64,000 nt of DNA, taken from the NCBI GenBank assembly GCA_965112735.1, contig OZ218952.1, forward strand, positions 930,001-994,000, in the 5' to 3' direction. Positions 35,159 to 45,486 of the stretch are shown here, piece by piece. The notes below the pieces were generated by a model. The model saw nothing but the letters and a program-made list of their open reading frames with translations, was not told the DNA's origin and did not search any database. Within the stretch, counting starts at the first letter, position 1; every line of letters starts with the position of its first letter. This DNA is from Phaeosaccion multiseriatum (taxonomy: Eukaryota > Ochrophyta, other classes). A program made the position numbers and the translations under genes.

Positions 35159-36973
35159 ATGAATAGATTTACGACAATGTTTCGGCAGCAGGACCAGGCT
35201 GAGCCGACGGTGGTTGACCACGGCGAGCAGACGGTACGGGTCTTGCCAGTGCCGGAGCGCCAAGTGCTCCTTGCTGTCGTGATGTTGGTGCTCCTTGTCG
35301 CCGCCTACGTGTTGCTCCGAAGAGTATTCGACTCCACGACACATAGGATCTCCACGTTTCGATCGACGGCAGCTTCTCATTCCACCGCGGCGAGTGCGGC
35401 AACAGCAGCTTCTATCTCCCCCTCTTCTTCTGATGAGCATGATACTGAAGCAGGGACCACTCCGGCGCTGGAATGCCCCATTTGCCTCAACAATGCTGGT
35501 GAGACGAGGTGTACTCGGTGGTGTTGCTTGTCTGGGGTTCGATGGAGAAGATGCTGCCTTTTGGAATGCCGTGCCTCCTGCCTTTCCTTTCTTCTCATTG
35601 TCTCTGCCCTCCCCTCCCCGCCTCCTCCCTCTCTCTCTCTAGATGCTCCCGTTCAGACCAACTGCGGACACACATTTTGCTCAGCATGTGTGCTTGAGTA
35701 CTGGTGAGTTGGGAGCACACTTCAGGCGCACCGCTGCTCAAGACGGTGCAAGCAAGGCTCTATTCCTCTTCAGGATCAGCCGTTGTTGGCCTCTCACTCA
35801 ATGCCTCTGTGGCTCCGCCGCCTGCCCCCCCCTTCCATTGCTCTGCGTGCTTCTCTTCCTTGTTGCGGCCGCAGGGAAAGTAAGCTCCGGGCCTCAGTCC
35901 TCCTTTGCCCATGCTGTCGCTCCAAGATATCAGTCCTCGTGCCCCAACAGACGCCCAATAGTAGCAGTAGCAGGAGCAATGGTAGCACCGGCGACAATCG
36001 AGAAGGAAGTGTGCATGGTAATGGCAGTTCAATAGAAGCGACACCAGCGTCCACGTCAGGCGGCTGGGGGCAGTCAATGGACGAGGGCATCGCCCGCTTC
36101 AACGCCCGCCAGACCGCCCCCCTGGGGCTCCTGTCAATGGTGCGGGATGCGCCCTTCCTCTTGAGACGACTCGCAGCGGACCTCTACAGCGGTGAGTGCA
36201 TTTCTTCCTTCGAGAACGTTCTTCAAAGGAACCCTCCCATCTGAACCTTCCGAGCCTTTGACCGGTCGAGGAACCTTCCCCAACCTTCCGTCTTGCTGAG
36301 AGCATCCCCAAGGGGAGTGTCAATAGCAGCCGTAGCCAGCCCCCACGCTCTGTTTCTCTTCAGAGGAGTCAGTCAGTGGGCTGGCAAGCTTCGTGAGTCG
36401 TTGAGGGCGAACTTTCTCCTGTTCAGAGGACGAGTCATTGAAGTATTCATTCCCTCTCTCTCTCTTTCTACCTCTCCCTCGTACCCTCCCTGATGTCATT
36501 CATCCATCCATCTCTCTATCCTCCCTGATCCTTTCGGTCCGTCTCTGTCTCTACCTCTGCCCTCTCTGATGCATCAGGTGACAGGCGTGTGGTCTCCACG
36601 CTAATTCGAAAGTTCTTTGTCTGGTACAACATCATACAGGTTCGTACGAGAGAGATAAGAGTATCAGTTTCCTTTAATTTGGGTTTCAGTTTCCTTGGCA
36701 GCCTCCCCGGGGGGAGGGCGACGCTTCAGAGGCACCCACGTGTGCTCCGTGGTCGGGCTTGAACGGAAAGTAAGGTGGATAGAACGATAGAACCTCTAAG
36801 AGAGGGGGAGAGAGATGAATACGGCAGTCAACGGAGAGTAAGGTGGATAGAAGGAAAGAAAACCTCGAAGAGAGGGAAGGAGAGAGGAGTAAGTCAGTGG
36901 GAGGTACAGGTGGTCTGAGCGTCGTGCGTGGGTGTCTATCTCTGTGTGCATGTGTTGTGTGTCTGTCTGTCTA

Positions 36974-37011
<38 letters not shown>

Positions 37012-37346
37012 CGGCTTGCTGTCTGGCTGGTGGTTGGCTGACTGGCTGTGTGTGTGTATATACATGTCTCTCTTTCCTTACTCTTCCCCATGTGCCTCTG
37101 TTCTACTCTTGCTCCTCTCTCCTCTTCTCTTCTCTCCTCCCCTCCCCCCCCCCCTCCCCCTCCCCTCAGCTCTCGGGCGCTTTCCTATACATGATCAGCC
37201 CCTGGGACGCCCTGCCAGAGGCCGTGATGGGCATAGCTGGCCTCATGGACGATTTGCTGGTGTGGGTGGTTGTCCTCGTTCACATCTCTACACTGTACAG
37301 AGCGACTGTGGTGTCCATCTCCAGACGGCGGGCGAGGGCAGCTTGA
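35159..37346 (+). CDS. RNF170: RNF170-type RING E3 ubiquitin ligase with C-terminal DUF1232 membrane domain
   Basis: ER membrane E3 ligase family; animal RNF170 targets activated IP3 receptors. Five exons (35159-35498, 35643-35703, 35875-36191, 36578-36639, 37170-37346) join in phase to 318 residues. An N-terminal membrane span (RQVLLAVVMLVLLVAAYVLL) is followed by a Ser/Ala linker and a RING: ECPICLNNA, NCGHTFCSACVLEYW, LLCPCCRS. The last exon matches the DUF1232 hairpin of RNF170 (GAFLYMISPWDALPEAVMG, then LMDDLLVWVVVLVHISTLYR). Exon 3 joins the fourth listed exon directly; a possible extra exon at about 36364 fits phase poorly. Whether IP3 receptor turnover is the role in this organism is unknown. 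Confidence 0.88.
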
Positions 37347-37880
37347 GGGAGGGATGGCAGTGGAAGGGCAGTTTTGAAGTGAGGGGGAGGGGGGGATGGC
37401 AGTGGATGCGCAGCTTGAAGGAGGGGTGGGGGATGGCAGTGGATGAGCCAGTGTCGCTCGACAGGAAGGAGACAAACGGGCCAGGCCTGTGAGCTGAGAT
37501 TCGATGCGGAGACGAGGGAAGCGCCTCCAGAGGCAAGGAAAGGTGCGTTGAGAAGAAAATGGATGAGTGAGCGAAGTGAGTGAGTGAGTGTGCGTAGATT
37601 TGTTTATTTTGTATACTTTCTTACTTCGAGTAGTTACTTTCTTCCGAAGAACCTTGTCCACCGAATGCACTTGAAGGATTCGATGGCAATGTGAAGTACA
37701 TATTCTATGCATCCCCTTCCTCACGAAAAGTCTGTACATTTGTCCATCTCTGTGTGTGTGCTCCTCTGTCTCCCCGCCTCACGCACACCTCTCTCTCACT
37801 CTCTCTCCCTCCCTCTCTTCTCTCTATCACCCTCCCTCCCTCTCTCTCAATCACTCTCCCTCCCTCTATATGTCACTCCC

Positions 37881-37923
<43 letters not shown>

Positions 37924-37933
37924 CACAGGCTCT
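37347..37933. other. Convergent region between RNF170 and the histidine kinase
   Basis: This 587 bp starts with three imperfect tandem copies of the RNF170 gene end containing the GGATGGCAGTGGATG motif (37394-37408 and 37431-37445 exact). It ends with CTCT repeats (37790-37920). No gene is seen. Confidence 0.6.
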
Positions 37934-38006
37934 TTATCCAGAGCTCGGAGGAAGAACTTCAAGGGACACTCCACTGATGTCGCTGCTGTTGCTGCTGTTG
38001 CTGCTG

Positions 38007-38045
<39 letters not shown>

Positions 38046-41000
38046 CTACTTTTGTTGCTATGCGGCTGTGCCTGCGGTTGTGACTGCTGCTGCTGCTGCC
38101 GCCGCCGCTGCGACCGGTTGGTCTTGGTGACCCTTCTTTCATTCGTACTGTCGTTGCGGTCGGCGATCCACTTGGCTTCCGCGGGCGGCAGCAAATGCAT
38201 CATCTTCTCCACAAGCAAATTGCGGCGAATCGGCTTGGCTGCAAAGTCATCCCCCCCTGCGGCGTGACACTCCAACACCGACTCGGAAGAGACATCGGCA
38301 GTGAGGAAGATGATTGGCGTGGAGGCGTTGGCTGCCATGCCCTTGCGCAGGTGGCTCACGGCCTCCACGCCATCCATGACGGGCATGAGTTTGTCCATCA
38401 GCACGAGGGAGAACTTTCGAGTGGCACACGCATCCACGGCCTGGATGCCGTTGTCTGCGGTTTCGACTTCCACTTCAAGGGTGCTGAGCATCTTACCCAC
38501 TACCATGCGGTTGATGCGATTGTCGTCAACCTGTGAGTGAGTGAGTGAGTGAGTGAGTGAGGGAATGTGGGAGCGCGCGATGGCTGGAGCGAAAGAGGAA
38601 GGAGGATACTTGGATGAAAGAATGGCTGGATAAGGAGTGAAGAGGAGGAACCGCCTGACTTACCAGCAAGATGCTAGGCTTCACGGTATCAAGCACCACA
38701 GCAGCAGCAGTTGGTGATACAGCAGCAGTAGCAGCAGCAGCACCGCCTGCTCCTGCTCTTCCTCCGGTGGCGGCGGAGGTGGTCGCATCAGACCCCGTCA
38801 ACGGGATGATTGTGTCACTGAGGGGAGCCCCGACGCTCTGGCTAGGGGCACTGCCAGCGGCGCTATTCAGTGTGCCATCGTCCGTACACAACGGGTGATC
38901 TCTGCTATACACTTGACGAAAGGGCACCCGGTTGCTGTCCTGATTGAGCTTGCCTCGGACTTTGAAGGAGCTGGTGAACTCCGACCCGACCCCTTCCTCT
39001 GAGGTGCACGTCATTTGCCCACCCATTGCCTGAGATAGTGCCTGGGAGATGGCCAGTCCTAGGCCTGTACCTCCGGCCGATGTTTCGCTCTTGTCGTGCA
39101 CTTGCATAAAGGGTTGAAAGAGGCGTGCAGCAGCGTCCGGTGCCATCCCGATGCCCGTGTCACGCACACGAACCTAAAGTATGTATACGGATGTGGATGG
39201 AGAGGAGAGAGGGAAAGGGAGGGGGGAGGGGAGGGCAATTACATACACACACACACACACACACACGCAGAAAGCTAAATAGCTTACGCATGCTATGAGT
39301 TTGACCTCCTACTTGCGCTACTGCACCGCTACACTTCAGGAAGTCAACAATACTCCAAACATTACTTTGTGGGCACTTTAGGAAGTAAAAAACAAAACAA
39401 AAAACAGAAACGCTCCTTTGTGGGCACTTTATGAGGTCAACAATGCTTCCAAAACAATACTCCAAACATTACTTTGTGGGCCGAGTGTGCCTGGAGAAGA
39501 ACGGACGGGTCCCGAGTGGGGGGAGTGAGCGAGACAAATGCACCAAAGGGTTTACAATATACGAAGTAAAATACTTAGTACTACGTAATGCATTCATTTC
39601 AATCACAACGAACCTGCAGCATGATGATTTCGGGATGTTGGGTAGCGGATGCGTCGATGAAAACACCGATGGTGCCGTGTTTTGTAAACTTGATGGCGTT
39701 GTTTAGAACCTGATTGTTCGCACCCACAGGGCGGGACAAGCAGTCACGGAGGGAGGGAAGGGCAGGCCAACAAACGAGAGAGCGGAAGGCGGCGAAGGAG
39801 AGAAAAGGGAGAAGAAAAAGAGAGCAAGTTTGGGTACTCCTACTTTGTTGGTTTGTTGACATGATGACAAACCGCGAAATGAACCAAGGTACACACACAC
39901 GCAAGATGAAAACACACACACACACCCCCGACAGACAGACCGATCGACTGACACACACCCTCACTCACTCACTCACTCACGCACTCACTCACTCTCTCTC
40001 ACTCACTCTCACTCACTCACTCACTCACTCACTCACTCCCTCCCTCACTCACTCACTCACTCACTCTCACTCACTCAATCAAACACAGTCACTCATCAGG
40101 GAATCAATCACTCCCTCTCTCCCTCCCTCACTCCACTCCCTGCTTCCCTCCTGGCGTTATAACTTCCGCCCCCTCCCTCCCTCCCTCCCTCCCCCACTTA
40201 CGTTGATCAGAATCTGGCGGACCCGAACGTCATCTCCAATTACGCAGCCGCTCGGTACGCACTCATCAATCTCCAAGCTCATTTGAGAGATGCTCGAGTT
40301 GTGAGGCCCCGTTTGCAGAACAGTCCAGGCATTTTCCACAATCTCGACGGCGAGAATGCCCATCCGAAACGAAACGTGGCGAATCTCAACCTTGCCCGCC
40401 TCGATCTTGCTCATGTCGAGAATGTTGTTGACCAAACTGAGCAAGGTGTTGCTACACGACTGGATCACCTTGACGTACTGGGTTGCCGTATCTGACAGCT
40501 CAATGCCATCGAGGAGGTCGGCCATGACAACGATGCCGTTCATAGGGGTCCGAATCTCATGAGTCATGTCTGCCAAGAATCGCGTCTTGGTCGAGGAGGC
40601 CCGCTTCGCCGCGACGGCCTCCTTCCGAGCCCAACTGAGTGCCACGGACCTTTGCCTCTCCCATCCGCACAGGCAAATGACAAGGAGAATGCCTAGCACC
40701 GAAGTGAGGCAGGCTCTCCAAGTCCAGACCTGTGAACCAGGGCCGAAGGGAGTCGCATTGAACGCCTCCAGCAGCAGGGTGTCCTCGTGCGCGCTGTACG
40801 CCCCGACCATGAGGAAGACTGCTGTCACTCCTCCAAGGAGCATCGTCGTAAGGCGGAGCGCCAAGGCAACCCCCTCCAGCGACAACAACTTACTACACTT
40901 GGTGATGAACATTACCCTCCATGAGGAGGTTGCGGCGACATCACCCTTGATGCCACCAATTCCCTTTTCTGCGGCTTCGTCTGCCCTCTGCCCCTCCCAG

Positions 41001-41376
41001 TCTTGAGCCACTTGTTCTAGGCTTTGCAGTACAGTCGGTCGGGGCGGAACAAGGCTCGATCTACTGCGCTTCCGGGCCAGCCCTGGGGCGGACTCCTGCT
41101 GCTGCTGCTGCTCCTGCTCCTGCTGCCCCTCGGGCTCTATGTCGAAGGCAGCACCTTCTGTTTCCCCCTGGCGACTCCAACAGGCGGGACTGCAATCTGA
41201 GTTGGGTAAATGCTCAGCTGATGCTGAGAAAGACGGTGGAAGGAAGGCAGGAGCAAGGGGAAAAAGGTTGGCGGGACAGTGGACGAAAAGCCAATAGGAA
41301 AAAGGAGAGGAGGTAGCACCTCGTACAAACCTGCGGCCGAAGTTTCAGAGGATACTCTCTCCGCGCCAGCAGCCAT
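37934..41376 (-). CDS. Membrane-anchored hybrid histidine kinase with receiver domain
   Basis: Two-component signalling protein. Five minus-strand exons (41376-41331, 41196-40202, 39709-39614, 39173-38664, 38530-37934) join in phase to 747 residues. After a short N-terminus, residues about 100-200 contain two membrane spans (ALRLTTMLLGGVTAVFLMVGA; ACLTSVLGILLVICLCGW) separated by about 25 residues. HisKA follows with the phospho-acceptor His near residue 228 (MTHEIRTPMNG). The ATPase domain shows the N box (LINVLNNAIKFT), G1 (RDTGIGM) and G2 (GGTGLGLAIS). The receiver (ILLVDDNRINRMV) has Asp near 595 in LVLMDKLMPVMDG and Lys in AAKPIRR. A Gln/Ser-rich tail ends the protein. All catalytic motifs are intact. 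No PAS, GAF, CHASE or HAMP domain is evident, so the input signal is unknown. Exon 1 (15 codons) is the weakest part. Confidence 0.9.
38703..38734 (-). repeat. Dispersed short motif, best coding copy
   Basis: The minus strand reads TACTGCTGCTGTATCACCAA followed by CTGCTG. Its core TTGGTGATAC (plus strand 38711-38720) is repeated exactly at 3394, 27744 and 44598, and as GTATCACCAA at 2307, 4238, 12904 and 34120; a one-mismatch copy starts at 50324. This copy lies inside a histidine kinase exon. Function unknown. Confidence 0.7.
39960..40080. repeat. (TCAC)n array in a histidine kinase intron
   Basis: CACTCACT tetramers fill the centre of intron 40201-39710. On the coding strand they are GTGA repeats, again offering many cryptic GTGAGT donors. 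Confidence 0.8.
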
Positions 41377-41688
41377 GGCGCGCCTCCCCTAACACTTGCT
41401 ATAATAGCAGACTTGAGGTGAAGCCAAAGAGGAGGTGGACTTCGAAGTCCGAAAAAGGCAGCACCCGCGAAAGGTTTTTTCGTTTTTTTTTTTTTTTTTT
41501 TTTTTTCTGTTTTTGGTCCAAAAGTCTTTGCCCTCCTCTCTCCTCTCCCCCCTTCTCGCCTCCTATTTACCACCCACCCACGCACGAGGAATTCCATTTC
41601 GGCCCTTGGGGTACGGTGGGGCTAGCGCACAGTCAAGCAAGGAGGACACAACTGCCACCACCCCACCACCAGCAGCAGCAGAGACAAA
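41377..41688. promoter_or_regulatory. Divergent upstream region with a T homopolymer
   Basis: The interval between the histidine kinase start and the next plus-strand candidate contains a T tract of over 20 bases at about 41479-41506 (slippage-prone). No other element is recognised. Confidence 0.35.
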
Positions 41689-43334
41689 TGGAGGAGAATG
41701 AAGAAGCTGAAGGGGGGGGAGTGGAAAAGGATGGAACAACACAGCACCGCACAGGGCTCTGAGAATACGAGTGGAAAGGCCGCAGGAGCGCACGACGACG
41801 ATGACAGTGATTGGGACGACGAGACTTGGACGCAAGCCGGTGCTCTGGCAGATGAAGCCGCTGCTTCGGTGCACCAGCAACCGCTTCGAAACCAGGCCCT
41901 CAAGCGGCAGTGGAGACTGAGCTTGCGACAATCGTCGCGCAGCACAGGAGGAGAGGCGGAAACAATTGCAGACAGCTAAGCAGAGGTTGAAAAACGAGAA
42001 GGCGGCTGTACACGCTGCTTACAAAGCTCGAGGAGGACGAATCCCCTTGATTGGTTGTTCAGCTATAAAAGGAATTGATGAGGACATAACATAGCGGACA
42101 AGGAAGAGAAGCGAAAGCAGGAGAGAAGCGCAGACAGGGTAGATGGTGCAAGTGGTGACCACTTCGTAGGGTTTTCTTCGCCGCCCCTTGGTCGGACGTC
42201 TTAGGCGGTACGTTCTCAATTATGTCCTCTTCCTTCTTGATGCCTGGCTGCTCTTGTCCACGCCCCCCGCCCAAGCTCGGGCCGCCCGTTCTGAACATAC
42301 CTTGACGCACTTTCTTCCCCCTGTTGTTCTCGCCCCCTTTTTACATCTTTTTTTGTGCTAACAGGGGTGAGAAAGACGAGGATGAGGACGAGGAGGATGG
42401 AAATACGGGCGAGGAGGGGGGCGGTGGTGGTGGGGGAGGGTTTGGGAAGAAGAATAGACCACCAGCGCAGACTGAGTTCATCAAAGTAACACTCGAGGCG
42501 GCAAGGGATCCAAAGGAAGGGTTGTCTACTTGGGGATCTCCCTACTTCAGGGCCTCGACGCCAAGCCGCCAGTCTCAATCAAATGGGAGGGTACGCCCAA
42601 TCGGACGTGTATGTCTACGCCCCCCACATCTTCCACAACCTTGAAGAGTACCACCAGCAGCCTCTTTGCGCATGGGATGCATCGTCAGAGTGTGTACAAG
42701 CTAATGGGTGGACGTCGCCTCAGCGGGCTGTGTCTGTCACCAGCCTCGAGCAGGAGGAGGAGGAGGAGGAGGAGGGCAGGGAAGAGGGGGAGGGGGAGGG
42801 GGAAGAGGAGGAGGACCATCATCATCAGCAGCAAGGGAATCACAAGGAGGAGGAGGAGGAGGAGGAGGGGGGGGGGGAGCAGGAGGAGAATGAGCTGTGG
42901 GAGGAGGAGGAGGAGGAGGAGGAGGAGGAGGAGGAGGAGGAGGAGCACGTGGTGCTGCTGCTGGAGGAGAAGGGGGGGGGGAGGAGCAGGAAGAGTTGCA
43001 GGTGCTGCTGGCTGAGGCTGGAGAAGGAGGGGGGGGAGGGGGAGGACGAGGAGGGGGAGGAGTAGCAACTGCAGCAGCAGCAGCCGCAGCACTGTGGCCG
43101 GCACGGGGAGGATCAGGGGCAGGAGCATCTGTAGCGCCTGCAGAGGCTGCTGCTGCAGAGGGTGGTGTCGCTCTCGGGGGAGGTGAGAGTACCCACGAGA
43201 GGCAGCTGCGGAAGAGGAGGGAGGCCGCGAAAAGGAGAAGAGAGGCAGGCGAGGAGGGAAAGGAGAAGGCGAGGCTCCAGAAAAAGGCAGCGCGGGAAAG
43301 GGAAAGATTACAGCAGGCTAAGGCACGGGCCTAA
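41689..43334 (+). CDS. Putative charged coiled-coil protein, exon structure unresolved
   Basis: Several plus-strand segments look coding but I cannot join them with confidence. They are 41698-41979 (acidic DDDDSDWDDETW then Gln/Arg-rich); an overlapping frame at about 41925-42090 (RRAAQEERRKQLQ, KNEKAAVHAAYKARGGR); 42364-42520 (acidic/Gly-rich then TEFIKVTLEAARDPKE); about 42550-42760 (YAQSDVYVYAPHIFHNLEEY); and 42897-43334, ending in a basic coiled coil (RQLRKRREAAKRRREAGEE) at a TAA-equivalent stop. Between them run GGA repeats reading as poly-Glu or poly-Gly. A GGA-expanded single gene is the simplest reading; two genes or a decayed gene remain possible. No family is recognised. Confidence 0.3.
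42750..43070 (+). repeat. GGA/GAG-rich tract, possibly coding
   Basis: Almost uninterrupted GGA/GAG triplets translate to poly-Glu, poly-Gly or poly-Arg depending on frame. Frame assignment through the tract is therefore unreliable. Confidence 0.7.
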
Positions 43335-43511
43335 GATGACTTTCTTTCTTTCTTTCTTAGGTCTTCTACAGTTGCCTCTACTCTGCTGAGGAGAAAGAGA
43401 GAGTCGACGGAGAGGGGCGGCGCCGCAGGCGGGGGGAAATTTCTAATTTCTTTTTTTTCTCCTTTTTTGGGCCGGCGGTTGACGGTATAAATCAATATAA
43501 AGTGAGCCACA

Positions 43512-44190
43512 TTACGCATCATAGATCAAGGCGCTGAAGCGATATCGCACCCAAAAGCCCAGCCCGCAACTCGCCGCCTGGAGGACGAGCAGGGCTGTGC
43601 ACAGTGTGCGCTCCTTCATGGGACCGCACACCTAACGTGCGTGCAGGCGTGCGTGTGTGCGTGCGTGGCCCGTCAAAAGAAGGCGAGGGACGGAGGGGAG
43701 AGAGAGAGGGGGGGGGGGTGAGGTGAGGTCAAGGTAGCCCGAAGGAGTGGGGGGGGGATGGAGAGAGAGGGGGGGGGGGTGAGGGGGATTGGGGTCGTCG
43801 AAGGCAGCCACAGATCCCTGGGTAGTCCACGACATACAGCCGTTCACGGTGCTCACACCCACCCACACGCCTGAAGATCAACGCGCACAAGCACACACAC
43901 ACATTGCATACTCACACACACTCACACACGCCTTCAAGACAAAGGAAGGTTGATGGGGTTGAGGTTAATGATGTGGCCCTTCAGACACACGTGCACACAC
44001 ACGTGCACACACGGGCACACACCTTCAAGACAAGATTGATGAGGGTGAGGTTGATGATGTGGCCTTTGACCTGAGGGCTCTTGAAGATCTGCAGACACAA
44101 TGACCCACGATTGAGGGGTGGAGGGAGGGAGGGAGGGATGAATGGGTTTAGAATTCGAGACAGAAGGAGAGAGAGGGAGAGAACGAGAGC

Positions 44191-44221
<31 letters not shown>

Positions 44222-44368
44222 AGCATACAGGGGAGCGTACGTGGTACCACAAGTGGGCGCTTCTTCTCCCACACTAAGCAAACATGTACACACACACGCA
44301 CGCACACACGCACACACACGAACACACATACCCGCATACTCAAACACACACAAACACACACGCGCACA

Positions 44369-44403
<35 letters not shown>

Positions 44404-44746
44404 CTGCAGTCTGTCGCATTCGAAGGAGGACGGCTCCAGCAGGCCCGTTTGGGTGTTGATGCGGGGGAGGCGGTGCCGCGGGCAGGGTACATATTTGAAG
44501 AGCTGAGGCACCGAGAGTAAGAAGTTCAACACCTGGAGGGATGAGAGGGAGGGAGGGAGGGAGGGAGGGAGGGAGGGGAGAGAAGCAGCAGCAGCAGTTG
44601 GTGATACAGCAGTAGCAGAGGTAAGAGCATGCAGGGAGAGGGCAGTCAAGGAAGAGAGAATGGAGGTGGAGGGAGGGGGGTGGGCAAGGGGGGGGTCAGA
44701 TGAAACCATCCCCACGGGGCAATGCGGCAACAGAGAGAGAGAGAGA

Positions 44747-44777
<31 letters not shown>

Positions 44778-45392
44778 GGAAAGAGAGAGAGAGGGAGAGA
44801 GAGAGAGAGAGGGAGAGAGAGACAGAGAGAGAGAAGACTAAAGGACGAACAGGGAAGGAAGGAAAGAAGGAAGGAAGGAATGAAGGAAAGAAGGAAGGAA
44901 GGAAGGAAGGAAGGAAGGAAGGAAAGAATGAAGGAAGTAACCACAAGGGAAGGAAGTAACCGAGCCAACCGAAGGTCAGCCTGCGTTCTTTCCATTTCGT
45001 TCCTGACACACACAACTACCCGCACCACTACCCGTACCTGAGGAATGAAAAGGAGTAGAAGCGTCTTACTAAAGTGCCCGTGGATTCCCAGCACGGCGAA
45101 GGTCATGCCTGACGGATTTATCCATGTGCACACACGTACACGCGCACACACACGCCCGCGCGCCCGCACACACACACACACAGAGAGAGAGACATACGCA
45201 CATACATACACACAACACACACACGCGCACACGCACACGCAAAAGAGAAAAGCAAGGCAACATAGGACAAGGGGATGGGATGGGGATGGGGAGGGGGGGG
45301 GGAGCAGGGTGAGTGAACGGGGACGGGGGAAAAGGGGGAGGCATCCATCGAGCTTGGAACGAACAGAGAGATGCTGGAGGGTGGCGAGAGAA

Positions 45393-45450
<58 letters not shown>

Positions 45451-45452
45451 CT

Positions 45453-45486
<34 letters not shown>

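Noticed and set aside
36362-36404. Possible extra RNF170 exon (EESVSGLASF)
   Set aside because: Using it breaks the match of DLYSG-DRRVV with phase 1 at 36191 and 36578; direct joining reproduces the RNF170 layout.
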